Program-made: the position numbers and the translations under genes
Shown: piece after piece, positions 27,570-36,606 of the stretch
Layout of the letters: each line of letters begins with the position of its first letter
Position numbering within the stretch: the stretch's first letter is position 1
The notes under the pieces: generated by a model
Databases searched by the model: none
Told to the model about the DNA's origin: nothing
What the model saw: only the letters and a program-made list of their open reading frames with translations
Source of the DNA: Corynebacterium silvaticum
Lineage (GTDB): Bacteria > Actinomycetota > Actinomycetes > Mycobacteriales > Mycobacteriaceae
Assembly (NCBI RefSeq): GCF_004382825.2
Contig: NZ_SDQO02000002.1
Location: 1 to 64,000, forward strand
DNA length: 64,000 nt
Direction of reading: 5' to 3'

Positions 27570-29777
27570 GTGAAGAACAAATATTTCTATCGTTCGCTCA
27601 TCGCGACGACCACCCTCGCCGCACTACTGCCCGTAACCGGACTACATGCGACCGCAGAAGAAAGTGCCTCCAACAGCCCTCTACCTGCCCCGAGCGCACC
27701 CAGCGCCACAAACACGCCGACCGCAGACACTGCAGTATCTGAAACCCCAGAGGGAACGTCCACAACGGACGAAAAAGACAGCGATGCAGATTCTAATAAC
27801 AAAGAAAACAAAGCTGCGACGCCTACCGACGTTCCCACCGGAACCAGGAATAACAATCCGGCAGAGAAAGAATCAAAGACCCCGGTCGCAGAGCTCGCAG
27901 AAGGCATTTCCAACACAGGATCCCTCACGTGGGGAATCCGAACCTCTTTCAATAATTACACCGGTGGTCCTACGTCGGTTTTTGGTGGAGCTAAAGAAAA
28001 CGCGAACAAAAACGAGTTTACTTTTGAACTAGAAAAAACAAGCTACAACCCTACCACCGAACGCTTTGAAGCCCAGTTCAAGGGTGGCATCCAGTATAAA
28101 AAGTATTGTAATGGAACAGACACTTGTGAATTAGATCTAAAACTGGAAAATCCACGCATTGTAATAGAAAAAGAAGGTTCTTTCATCTATGGAAAAGTGA
28201 CTTCCAAGCAATATAAAAAATCGGAAACCTATACTAACAACGGTGATGTCCCTATCGCAGAACTTTATACCGCCGGTGCAGATTTTAAACACACAGATGA
28301 TACTGCTTCTTGGAGCAATATCCCCTCTACTTTGACCCAAGCTGGCAACAAAATGTTTTCCGAGTTCTACAGCGTGGGAAGCGGATTAGCGCCACTCTCT
28401 TTTACTTTTAACACCACTCAACATCCGGAAATTAAACGGCCAACTTTTGATAATGCTAAGTTCCGCGTAGCAAGCAACAGCTTCAACAACAAAGTGCCCT
28501 ACGAGCTTCACAGAAGTATATTCAACTTCAATGGCAATATAGTTCTTGCGACGTCCGGGTACAGATTTACCCAGCATCAAGGATCGGGAATCGCTCTATT
28601 GGACCGTGATTTGAATCAAAAACATTTCACAGATATCAAGATTAACGAGTACGGGGCAACAACATTCGATCCAGAGAATGGAGACTTCTATTACGTAGGT
28701 AAAAAAGAAGAAACTACGCGAAACAAAAAAATATATACCGACGATAAAACAACTTTATTTAAAGTTCATGTTGATCAGAAAAGTGGCTTTGGAAATCCTG
28801 AAAAAGTTCACACTTTTGAACAGGGGATCACAGCTCTTGGGTATCATCCACAAACAAAAACAGTCGCTATAGTCACCCCATCCCAACTAGGAATCATAGA
28901 GCAAGGAAAATTTACGACCCAGCCTCTACCCAGTAGTTCAGATCTGCTCAAACAAGAGAACTTCGAAGACTATTCAGAGAGTTATTTATACGGTTCTCCT
29001 AGCAACCTTAATGAGCCTTTCGAACTATTACCCATGGATGACGGAACTTTTATCTTGAATGCAGACGGAGAAGGCAAAAAAGATGGAAGTAAAGTATACG
29101 GTCTTATGGTTTCAATTGACCCACATAAGACCTATGGAGTTACCGCTAAACTGCTAAAAGAATCTGGTACTTCTTTTGTGAGTCTTGCAAGGTCAGCAGC
29201 ACATAGCAATGGCTCGACTATTGTAAGAGCAAATAATAATTCGTATTCAAAACTTTCATATGCTCAAAGTTTTGAATACAGTTCTGGAAACCTCTCATCG
29301 TTTGAACCTGTTCAGACTGAAGACATCGCCGGATGGGGCAATCTCTTTGTAAACAAAGAAGGACAGGTCATTTCCTTAAATGGCAGTACTGGCAAACTCG
29401 AATGGCGCGATTCCCAAACATTCAAGCCAATTAAAGATATTGATCCTGTTGCAATCCCTGATGGAAATAAAACCTACGAGCATATTCATGGCCCAATTCT
29501 TCAACTCGATGAGGGCACCTTCTATGTGCCGTCTTATGATGCCTCTGCAGGCGAAGGCAACGAGACTTATTCGCTGAGGAAAGTTTACAATCCGAAATTC
29601 GTTCCTTCAGTTAAAGATACGGATAATCGGGAAGATCTACTAAAAGAAAACCCAGATAACTCCGACACTCATCAACCAGCCACACCAATCTGGAAAATTG
29701 TCCTTAGTGTCCTTGGCGGCCTCGGCCTAGTCGGTGCCTTAGTCGGATTCCTCTTCCAGACTTTTCTAGCCCGATAG
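27570..29777 (+). CDS. Haemin-binding surface protein with HtaA (CR) domain, ChtA/ChtC-like
   Basis: This is a 735-residue exported protein. It has a signal peptide (about 1-30), a Ser/Thr/Pro-rich acidic spacer to about 110, and one HtaA/CR domain from about 112 (SLTWGIRTSFNNYTGG) to about 300. A long region with repeated beta-strand-like segments follows, then a C-terminal membrane helix (about 704-728) ending FLAR. CR domains bind haemin through conserved Tyr and His. This architecture matches the ChtA/ChtC proteins of C. diphtheriae. Base composition from about 28.0 to 29.7 kb is markedly more AT-rich than that of the neighbours, suggesting transfer or rapid evolution. A DtxR-like box precedes it. 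Confidence 0.8.
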   Translation: MKNKYFYRSLIATTTLAALLPVTGLHATAEESASNSPLPAPSAPSATNTPTADTAVSETPEGTSTTDEKDSDADSNNKENKAATPTDVPTGTRNNNPAEKESKTPVAELAEGISNTGSLTWGIRTSFNNYTGGPTSVFGGAKENANKNEFTFELEKTSYNPTTERFEAQFKGGIQYKKYCNGTDTCELDLKLENPRIVIEKEGSFIYGKVTSKQYKKSETYTNNGDVPIAELYTAGADFKHTDDTASWSNIPSTLTQAGNKMFSEFYSVGSGLAPLSFTFNTTQHPEIKRPTFDNAKFRVASNSFNNKVPYELHRSIFNFNGNIVLATSGYRFTQHQGSGIALLDRDLNQKHFTDIKINEYGATTFDPENGDFYYVGKKEETTRNKKIYTDDKTTLFKVHVDQKSGFGNPEKVHTFEQGITALGYHPQTKTVAIVTPSQLGIIEQGKFTTQPLPSSSDLLKQENFEDYSESYLYGSPSNLNEPFELLPMDDGTFILNADGEGKKDGSKVYGLMVSIDPHKTYGVTAKLLKESGTSFVSLARSAAHSNGSTIVRANNNSYSKLSYAQSFEYSSGNLSSFEPVQTEDIAGWGNLFVNKEGQVISLNGSTGKLEWRDSQTFKPIKDIDPVAIPDGNKTYEHIHGPILQLDEGTFYVPSYDASAGEGNETYSLRKVYNPKFVPSVKDTDNREDLLKENPDNSDTHQPATPIWKIVLSVLGGLGLVGALVGFLFQTFLAR

Positions 29778-29803
29778 CCTTAGCTCCTAACCTCCGGAGA
29801 TAA

Positions 29804-29841
29804 GCTGTGCAGCCACAGTAAAAAATAAGTGGCTGCACAGC
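29804..29841 (+). terminator. Hairpin after the HtaA-domain gene
   Basis: A perfect 13-bp inverted repeat has arms at 29804-29816 and 29829-29841 and lies 27 bases past the stop codon at 29777. The tail has few Ts. Confidence 0.6.
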
Positions 29842-29863
29842 ACTAGTTCAAAGAGATAAAAAT

Positions 29864-29901
29864 GGGGTGTTTCCCAACCATTCTGCGTTGGGAAACACCC
29901 C
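29864..29901 (-). terminator. Rho-independent terminator of dps
   Basis: A perfect 15-bp inverted repeat (29864-29878 and 29887-29901) is followed on the minus strand by ATTTTTATC. It lies 15 bases past the dps stop codon. Confidence 0.85.
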
Positions 29902-29915
29902 TTGAGAACAACTCT

Positions 29916-30408
29916 TTACAAGTTCCCGTTGTCGTCGACAATGTGCTCGCGCACGAACCATTGGAACTTCTCTAGTTCAGCCGCTTGCCCGATATACATG
30001 TCTTCGGTAACCGAGTCGAGGTCGCCGGCGCTAGCCATGGATTCGCGAACTCCTTCTAGAACCTTGGTGTATACCTTGTTCAGTTCCATGAGGTGGTCGT
30101 GGGTGCTTGCGCTGTTGACCGTGTACTCCAGTGGCGTGCGGTTTTCCACGTGGCCGGCTGGTGTACCGATGGGGGAGCCACCAAGGGTGGCGATTCGTTC
30201 TGCTACTTCATCGGCGTAACCGCGCACGATGTCGACCTGGGGGTCGATCATCTCGTGGACTGCGATGAAGTTTTGACCGTGGACATTCCAATAGGCGTGC
30301 TTGAGAAATGAGATGAAGATCGTTATAGTCGGTGAGCCGCTCCTGCAGGTGATCGATAAGCTGCTTGGCGTCTGCTTCATTGATTCCTGGAACAGTGAAA
30401 TTCTTCAT
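29916..30408 (-). pseudogene. dps: Dps-family ferritin-like protein, single frameshift
   Basis: From ATG 30408 the frame reads MKNFTVPGINEADAKQLIDH and LTDYNDLHL, a normal Dps start. It then shifts out of frame. The rest, LKHAYWNVHGQNFIAVHEMI to the end at 29916, is intact in another frame. Removing one T from the run at 30306-30308 (AAA on the plus strand) restores DLHLILKHAYWNVHG and a Dps of about 163 residues. The ferroxidase-centre residues (His in LKHAYWNVHG, His/Asp in HEMIDPQVD) are encoded. Dps stores iron and protects DNA. As written, only the first third is made in frame. Confidence 0.85.
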
Positions 30409-30446
30409 GATCCCTATAATACACTCTACTTTTTAATAAGCAAGGT

Positions 30447-30475
30447 TTGTTAGGGTTTCCGTATTTATCTATGAT
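30447..30475 (+). promoter_or_regulatory. Promoter of the nei gene, leaderless
   Basis: A -35 TTGTTA (30447-30452) and a -10 TATGAT (30470-30475) are separated by 17 bases. The start codon ATG at 30483 is 7 bases after the -10, so transcription probably starts at or next to the ATG. Confidence 0.65.
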
Positions 30476-30482
30476 AGATGGT

Positions 30483-31292
30483 ATGCCAGAAGGCCATGTC
30501 ATCCACCGGCTCGCTCGCGAGCTCAATAAGCATTTCCAAGGAAAAGCGCCACGTGTCACCTCCCCTCAGGGGAGATTCGCCGCAGAAGCTGCGCTTATCC
30601 ATGCCACACCACTCCATGAGGCCCATGCATGGGGTAAACATCTTTTCCTCGAATTCGAGGCTCCCACGCCAGAGCACATTGTGCACATTCATTTAGGCCT
30701 TATCGGCAGCCTGCATTTTGACCCAATTGACGAGCTCAAGGGTCAGATCCGGCTGCGGATAGAGAACGACGGGGTAGCGGCAAATCTACGGGGACCGCAG
30801 TGGTGCCGCCTCATTACGGCAGAAGAGATGGAGGTAGCCGTCGGCAAGCTTGGCGCAGACCCGCTGCGTCCAGACTCGGACCTCAGCGTCGTGCGGCAGC
30901 GTGTCGCTCGTTCACGGAAATCAATTGGATCATTGCTCATGGACCAGCATCTTTTTGCTGGGGTGGGGAATATCTACCGTGCGGAATCGCTCTTTCGGCT
31001 GGGGATAAGCCCCTTCTTGCCCGGCCGCGAAGTGGAAAATCTTGACGCCATCTGGGAAGACTTGGTTTATCTCATGCAGGAAGGCGTACGAGTAGGGCGT
31101 ATCGACACCGTCCGGCCTGAACACACGCCTCAAGCCATGGGCCGGGCACCCCGTAAAGATGACCATGGCGGGGAAGTGTACGTGTATCGCCGATTGGGTC
31201 AGCCCTGTTATATATGCGGCACGCCGATCAGCGGACAAGTGATGGAGGGACGAAACCTCTTCTGGTGCCCCACCTGCCAGCCTCAGCCATAA
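30483..31292 (+). CDS. nei: Endonuclease VIII-like DNA glycosylase (Fpg/Nei family)
   Basis: The 269-residue protein starts MPEGHVIHRLA. After removal of Met, Pro2 is the catalytic nucleophile and Glu3 the acid, as in Fpg/Nei enzymes. The helix-two-turn-helix segment is LLMDQHLFAGVGNIYRAE. The C-terminal zinc finger is CYICGT...FWCPTC. It removes oxidised bases and cuts the abasic site. The ATG at 30483 is fixed by the family N-terminus and by the leaderless promoter. It is divergent from dps. Confidence 0.92.
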   Translation: MPEGHVIHRLARELNKHFQGKAPRVTSPQGRFAAEAALIHATPLHEAHAWGKHLFLEFEAPTPEHIVHIHLGLIGSLHFDPIDELKGQIRLRIENDGVAANLRGPQWCRLITAEEMEVAVGKLGADPLRPDSDLSVVRQRVARSRKSIGSLLMDQHLFAGVGNIYRAESLFRLGISPFLPGREVENLDAIWEDLVYLMQEGVRVGRIDTVRPEHTPQAMGRAPRKDDHGGEVYVYRRLGQPCYICGTPISGQVMEGRNLFWCPTCQPQP

Positions 31293-31354
31293 CCCGCCAA
31301 TAGTGGTGCCGAAATCGCCGCAGACCCTACAGCACGCGGGCTATCCTATGGAAC

Positions 31355-32857
31355 ATGCATGCTTACTCCGTCGCAGACATTCGTGCAGCCGAGAATCCCC
31401 TTATCCAAGCCGCCGAACCTGATGCGCTGATGCGGCAAGCAGCGCAGGCGGTCGCCGAGGCAGCCCTGTGCATGCTTCCACATACACCAGCAAAAGTACT
31501 GGTCGTAGCGGGTAGCGGCGGTAATGGTGGCGATGGACTTTATGCCGGCGCGCTACTTGCACAGCTTGGCCACACGGTCCACGCAGTCTTGACATCTTCC
31601 TCGGCCCAGGCACCAGCGCTTGTGGCCTTTGATCAAGCAGGCGGCGTGCTGGCGCCACTCCCGGATGCAGACCTGGTGATCGACGCGATCATCGGGCTGG
31701 GAGGAACCGCTGGATTGCGAGACAAAGCATGGAGCATCTGGCGGGAAGCAGTGACACAGGGACCTGCGATACTCGCCGTCGACGTCCCTTCCGGCGTAGA
31801 TTCTGATACCGGGTCAACCGGCCCCAACTCCGCCTGCGTGACCGCAGATGTAACCATCACTTTTGGGGCCGCCCGCATTGCACATGCTGTCTCCCCACGT
31901 TGCGGTGAGGTCCTTGTCACCGATATAGACGCTGGTCAGTCACTCGCGCAGGCTCTTTCTACACAGAACCCCGCGGCCGAGTTCTTCCAGACACTCCAAC
32001 GGAATCGCTTCTCTTGGCCAGATCGTTTTCTTCGCCCTGAGCCGCTACGCATCACAGAGCCCCTGGAGCCGGCGGCTGAGCACAATAAATACAGCGGGGG
32101 AGTAGTTGGTGTTATTGCGGGCTCGGAAACGTACCCCGGCGCGGCTGTTCTCACCGCTACGGCGGCAGTGCACGCCACGCCGTCGATGGTGCGCTTCGTC
32201 GGTTCGTGCGCACGGGATGTGGTTCGTGCGCGTCCCGAGGTAGTGGCTACGGAAATGCTTATCGACGCCGACCGCGTCCAAGCCTGGGCCTATGGCCCCG
32301 GCGCGGGCGACACGGATTGGCTGTCCGACCTGCTCCAGCGACCAGAACCACTGATCATCGATGCCGATGGCATCACCCAATTAGCGCAAGAGTCCGAGCT
32401 GCGTAACGTGCTGACTCGTCGTAGCGCGCATGGGTGGAACACTTTGATCACGCCTCACGAGGGCGAGTTCGTTCGGTTAGCCGCACGGTATACCGGCATC
32501 CGAGATGTTCATGAGGATCGGATAGGTGCAGTCCAGGATCTAGCGCAGGCATTAGGGTGCCAGGTGCTTTTGAAAGGTCGGGTCACGATTATCGGATCAG
32601 CCGATTCCGTGGTGTGCATCAATGCCGGACACTCCTGGGCTGCAACTCCCGGTAGTGGCGACGTACTCACTGGTCTCATAGGCGCCTGGGTCGCCCGTTC
32701 CGGCATGGATGTTGTTCCCCTTTGCGTTTCCATCCACGCCATGGCCGCGTGGTTGTCTGCACAAACAGACTATGGCCCAGCCCCCACGTGGGCGGCAAAA
32801 ATCGCTGATTTTATTCCGCAGGCAACGGCTGCTTTACTTCACCAACACAGCAGTTAG
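31355..32857 (+). CDS. nnr: Bifunctional NAD(P)H-hydrate repair enzyme
   Basis: This is a 500-residue fusion. Residues 1-210 form the YjeF_N epimerase (LVVAGSGGNGGDGLYAG, VDVPSGVDSDTG). Residues about 235-495 form the carbohydrate-kinase-like dehydratase (GGVVGVIAGSETYPGAA, TPHEGEF, and the nucleotide site TPGSGDVLTGLIGAW). Together they restore hydrated NADH and NADPH, a damage-repair role. It lies 62 bases after nei. Its stop overlaps the end of the convergent VanZ-like gene by 4 bases. Confidence 0.93.
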   Translation: MHAYSVADIRAAENPLIQAAEPDALMRQAAQAVAEAALCMLPHTPAKVLVVAGSGGNGGDGLYAGALLAQLGHTVHAVLTSSSAQAPALVAFDQAGGVLAPLPDADLVIDAIIGLGGTAGLRDKAWSIWREAVTQGPAILAVDVPSGVDSDTGSTGPNSACVTADVTITFGAARIAHAVSPRCGEVLVTDIDAGQSLAQALSTQNPAAEFFQTLQRNRFSWPDRFLRPEPLRITEPLEPAAEHNKYSGGVVGVIAGSETYPGAAVLTATAAVHATPSMVRFVGSCARDVVRARPEVVATEMLIDADRVQAWAYGPGAGDTDWLSDLLQRPEPLIIDADGITQLAQESELRNVLTRRSAHGWNTLITPHEGEFVRLAARYTGIRDVHEDRIGAVQDLAQALGCQVLLKGRVTIIGSADSVVCINAGHSWAATPGSGDVLTGLIGAWVARSGMDVVPLCVSIHAMAAWLSAQTDYGPAPTWAAKIADFIPQATAALLHQHSS

Positions 32858-33374
32858 AAGACGACGGAGAGCACCATCTCTGCAAGGATGCACAGAGCAT
32901 CCACCAAGAAAAGTGTGACCACGAAACCGCGTCCGCGGTGTCCTAGGACTCGGGCAAAGCAGGCACCCAAAAAGGCGCCGACCGTGTTGCATACAACATC
33001 ATCTACGTCTGTGTATCCGATAGCGTAGACGTATTGGGCGGTCTCTATTCCCACGCTCACAAAGAACCCGAGCAGCGTAGAAAAAACTATGGGTATCCGC
33101 CAGCGCTCAGCAATGATGGTGACCAGGAGGAAACCAAAGGGGATAAAAAGCGCCACGTTTCCACGGCATCTAACCAGGGCGCGTACCACAGCGTGGGGTT
33201 GCTCCAGGCGTCGAAAAGCTGGAGGTCAATGGAACGATTCCTGTGTGCCTCGGTGCTCCAGAAACCGCCGAACGAATAGGTTCTTTTCATCAACGTCAGC
33301 GCAAATACCACAGCCAGCGCCGCCACAAGCGTCGCCGACGCCGCCTTCACAGAACCCATTCGTTGCAAAACCAT
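32854..33374 (-). pseudogene. VanZ-like membrane protein, copy 1, single frameshift
   Basis: From ATG 33374 (AGGGTGG upstream) the frame carries one membrane helix and the segment RTYSFGGFWSTEAHRNRSID, then runs out of frame near 33170. The remainder (GNVALFIPFGFLL to the end at 32854) is in another frame. Adding one base at about 33174-33177 gives ...GGNVALFIPFG. The paralogue at 48.4-49.0 kb has GYGGNIAFFVPFG at the same place, which confirms the join. The intact protein would have about 173 residues and four to five helices. VanZ-like proteins are envelope proteins, some linked to glycopeptide resistance; the function here is unknown. Confidence 0.8.
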
Positions 33375-33504
33375 GCCGGCCACCCTAGGCAGGGAGTCTG
33401 ACAATAGACTGTCCGTTTCCTTGCTACAACCTTGGCGCTATACCTTTACAGCTTTGACCTCGACCGATACCTCATGCAAACGTTTCTAGCTCTCTGAATA
33501 CAAA

Positions 33505-33534
33505 AAGCTGGCAGAGCTTCTGCCCTGCCAGCTT
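33505..33534 (-). terminator. Rho-independent terminator of the YhgE/Pip gene
   Basis: Arms AAGCTGGCAG (33505-33514) and CTGCCAGCTT (33525-33534) are followed on the minus strand by TTTGTATTC, 18 bases past the stop codon. Confidence 0.8.
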
Positions 33535-33552
33535 GTTCAAGTCCCGCCTACA

Positions 33553-35496
33553 TTAGACCAGTGCGGGTTCTGGGGCCTCAGCGGAGGTGTCGTTGCCGTG
33601 TTCCTCGCGCAGCTTCTTCACACGAGCAGCCCTAACCACAAGGGTAATGGCTAGCGGAATGAGGGTGAAGGCGAGAAGAACCAGGATGGCTACTACATAG
33701 GAACCATTGAGTTCTCCCTGCGATGCCTGAACAAAGGCGTTACGTGCATAGGTCATCGGGGTGATCGGGTGGAACACCTGGAAGAACGATGGGACCGTAG
33801 CCAACGGCCACACGCCACCGAAGGAGAACATTCCAAAGGCAAAGGCCGCGAGAATGGCTATGCCGCCGGTAAAGCGACCGAGCAGAGCCCGCAGCATCTG
33901 GTTTGTTGCGGCAGCTGCGGTGGCAGTGAGCAAGAAGCCTAGAGCGATACCCGCAACAGAAGCCGGCTTCCAACCCACCAGAGATGCTCCCGTAGCGAGC
34001 ACGGCAAGGGTGATCACTTCGATTCCAGCAAGACCAGCGAAAGACTTCAGCGTCGGGCCAACAAAAGCGGAACGACGATCAGTGCCAAAGACGTGGGGGA
34101 TAAGGATCGCAGCCATAGCCATAAGCAGGAAGCCGAAGACCATAACGATCAGCATCGAGGCGCCACCGGAGAGAGACTTGACCGTGGGGTCATGGGAGTC
34201 CACCACAGTTTGCACCGGGTTGGAGTTGTTCTCTTTATAAACGATTGGCACGGAAACCTGCTTTGCGGATGCTTCCACGTTCTTGGCGCTTGGTGCGGTG
34301 GAAGCACCCTCTCCGAGTTTGCCGGCCAGCTGCGAGGTTCCGTCCTTCAGCTTCATGGAGCCGTCGTGAAGTTGCTGGGTTCCGTCGGCAAGCTTGGTGG
34401 TTCCGTCGGCAAGCTTGCCTGCACCCTCGTTGAGTTTGACAGCGCCGGTGTTGAGCCGTTCGATACCGTCTTTGAGCTTGAGAACGCCGCCGTAGTACTC
34501 AGAGTTAGGGTCGCTGAGCATAGTCGCTAGGGTAGCGGTGCCATTTTTCAGCTTGTGCAGCTGAGCGACCTGGTTATCAGGATTGTTGGCGTCAAACTTG
34601 GTGGCCAATTCCTGCACCTTGTTGGCTTGCTCCACAGCTCCGATTGCACGGAGTGCGTCTGCCGCCTGTTGCAATTGTGGTGCCGCGTTCTGCGCGGTGG
34701 TCAGCACGGGGATGAGGGTATCCGTAAGCTTGCCGACGCCCGCGTCAATCTGCTGTGCGCCATCACCCAGGCGAGCAGTGCCCTGTGCTAGGCGACCAGC
34801 ACCAGCAGCAAGCTGGGAGCTACCGTTTACGAGTTGGGAGGTGCCGTCGGAAAGCTGATGAGCGCCACCGTTAAGTTGCTGCGCGCCAGACATGCCCTTA
34901 GCCAAACCCGCCTGCAGTTTGCCGGCACCCTCATCAAGCTTTGCAGATCCATCAGCGGCACGGGTCAAGCCGCCACCGAGGTTATTCACACCGTTGAGGA
35001 GCTTCTTGGCATAAGACTCCGAGATTGAGGCAGACACAGCTTGCTGAATCTTAGGCACAAGTCCACCGGTAAGCACCGAACCATTGGTGCCGTTGAAGTC
35101 GTTATAGGAGATCGTGATCTCTGGGTTGGTGGGCTTTTCCGCCAGCAAAGTGTTGACGTTCGCGGAGAAAGACTCCGGGATGGTCACCGTGAACAGGTAT
35201 TTACCGCTGTCTAGCCCCTTCTTAGCCTCGTTGGCATCGACTTCACGGAAGGCCAGATAGTCGCGAGCCAACAGCCCCTTGACCACCTTGTCGCCGTAGC
35301 GCTCAAATTCACCGTTGCGAGTCGCACCAGCATCCTCGTTGACCACAGCAAGGTCTACTGAACGCAGATTTTTAGTGGGATCCCACATGGCCCACATATA
35401 AACAACTGAAGCAACCACGGGGAGGAGCAGGAACACCACGGCGCACAGCCGCTTCCAGCTGAAGTGCCTCGTGGCCTGAGACGTAAGTTGAGACAT
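33553..35496 (-). CDS. YhgE/Pip-family membrane protein
   Basis: This is a 647-residue protein. One N-terminal helix (about 15-37) is followed by an extracellular domain (about 40-420). That domain contains a long array of degenerate heptad-like repeats of the type L-x-x-G-A/S-x-x-L, visible as GAGKLQAGL, GGAHQLSDGTSQL and GTTKLADGTQQL. Five or six C-terminal helices (about 455-635) and a short charged tail complete it. YhgE/Pip proteins resemble ABC-2 permeases. In Gram-positives they include a phage-infection protein and the EsaA-type subunits of ESX-like secretion. No ESX genes are nearby. Its cargo is unknown. Confidence 0.85.
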   Translation of the reverse strand: MSQLTSQATRHFSWKRLCAVVFLLLPVVASVVYMWAMWDPTKNLRSVDLAVVNEDAGATRNGEFERYGDKVVKGLLARDYLAFREVDANEAKKGLDSGKYLFTVTIPESFSANVNTLLAEKPTNPEITISYNDFNGTNGSVLTGGLVPKIQQAVSASISESYAKKLLNGVNNLGGGLTRAADGSAKLDEGAGKLQAGLAKGMSGAQQLNGGAHQLSDGTSQLVNGSSQLAAGAGRLAQGTARLGDGAQQIDAGVGKLTDTLIPVLTTAQNAAPQLQQAADALRAIGAVEQANKVQELATKFDANNPDNQVAQLHKLKNGTATLATMLSDPNSEYYGGVLKLKDGIERLNTGAVKLNEGAGKLADGTTKLADGTQQLHDGSMKLKDGTSQLAGKLGEGASTAPSAKNVEASAKQVSVPIVYKENNSNPVQTVVDSHDPTVKSLSGGASMLIVMVFGFLLMAMAAILIPHVFGTDRRSAFVGPTLKSFAGLAGIEVITLAVLATGASLVGWKPASVAGIALGFLLTATAAAATNQMLRALLGRFTGGIAILAAFAFGMFSFGGVWPLATVPSFFQVFHPITPMTYARNAFVQASQGELNGSYVVAILVLLAFTLIPLAITLVVRAARVKKLREEHGNDTSAEAPEPALV

Positions 35497-36025
35497 GAGG
35501 GAATCCTCCGGTTTTAGAATTAAATACCGGACAATTATTACCTATGCGGTTTTGTATCTAAAACCAAAACAGCGTGGCACAGTCAAAAAAGTACCCCCAC
35601 AACACCCCTGCACCACATGAAAATAGCAGGTCTGCCAGCTTTTGAAATTCAAAAAAATTAGCCTTAAGCTGCGAAATCATCCCCCACGCATCGACGTAAA
35701 CCCCTTATTTACGAGCCAGTCACCACCCCTTATAAGTGACAGCAGTTACACCCCACATAACTCGCAAAAGTAGCTCAAATATAAAATTTACCGTCACATT
35801 AGAAAAACATCAGGATTCTTCTCGAGTCATACCCGTCGGACAAGCTACTCGGAACATATACCCAGTTGACCCGTTGCACATCTGCCGTCATTGTTCAGCT
35901 GAGAAATACCCTTCTCGCCCCCCATTACATGGGATACTAGAGGGGTGGAAATTTTAGGAGCCTTGCCTAATGGACCGCCTAGTCACAGTCACTACGACAC
36001 GCTGCAATGACTTTGAGGAGCATAG
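35497..36025. other. Divergent promoter region
   Basis: About 530 bases lie between two divergent membrane-protein genes. The left half is AT-rich and must hold the promoter of the YhgE/Pip gene; a TAGAATT-like element lies at about 35513-35519. Short open frames here lack support. A spaced repeat TTAGG-N7-CCTAA at about 35954-35970 precedes the rightward gene. Confidence 0.4.
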
Positions 36026-36538
36026 ATGGTGACCAAACCAGAATTCTTCTTTGATCAATTCCTATGGTCGACCTTCATTCTCGTCTTGCTTCCCACTGCG
36101 ATAGCCCTATCACGTATTTCCACGCTGGAATCACGGCGCCATCAATCGAATGTGAAATCGATCTTTTTCATCGGATTTTTCATAGGCTTCCTCACTGCTG
36201 CACTATGGCTGTCCTGGAGTCCCAGCACTCCGATAAGCAGGGTCTTCACCTATGGTGCACCTGTAGATTTTGCTGCATGGCAGGTTATGGGATGTGGCAT
36301 GACGCTCATAGTTGTGAATGCACTGTTTCTTAGCCGCACCGTGCGAACGCCCTATAGCCCACTAAGTTTCTCCATCTGCACCGCTGCCGGATTTGCCACT
36401 GCCTTTTCACTAGGTGTCTCTTTCGGAGTATCCACTCAAGAAGGGGTGGGCATTCTTTTTTTTTCCTATGTCGGCGTGGGAGTACTTCTCTTAATCACCA
36501 ATTCGATCTCCATGAGGTTCCTCTCCCGGACTCGGTAA
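36026..36538 (+). CDS. Hypothetical membrane protein
   Basis: This is a 170-residue protein with five likely helices and almost no soluble part. The only polar stretches are short loops (RISTLESRRHQSN and RTVRTPYSPL). The ATG at 36026 has GAGGAGC about 10 bases upstream. I recognise no family. It stands alone and shares a terminator with leuS. Confidence 0.65.
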   Translation: MVTKPEFFFDQFLWSTFILVLLPTAIALSRISTLESRRHQSNVKSIFFIGFFIGFLTAALWLSWSPSTPISRVFTYGAPVDFAAWQVMGCGMTLIVVNALFLSRTVRTPYSPLSFSICTAAGFATAFSLGVSFGVSTQEGVGILFFSYVGVGVLLLITNSISMRFLSRTR

Positions 36539-36564
36539 TCGAACCCTAGGTAGCCAAAGAACAA

Positions 36565-36591
36565 GGCCGGGCTCCTTCACAGAGCCCGGCC
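36565..36591. terminator. Bidirectional terminator between convergent genes
   Basis: A perfect 10-bp GC-rich inverted repeat (36565-36574 and 36582-36591) lies between the rightward membrane-protein gene and leftward leuS. Confidence 0.75.
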
Positions 36592-36606
36592 AGTTGCATA
36601 TACGTG

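Noticed and set aside
35954..35970. TTAGG-N7-CCTAA resembling a DtxR site upstream of the 170-residue membrane protein
   Set aside because: The DtxR consensus needs 9 bases between these arms and a matching centre; neither fits.
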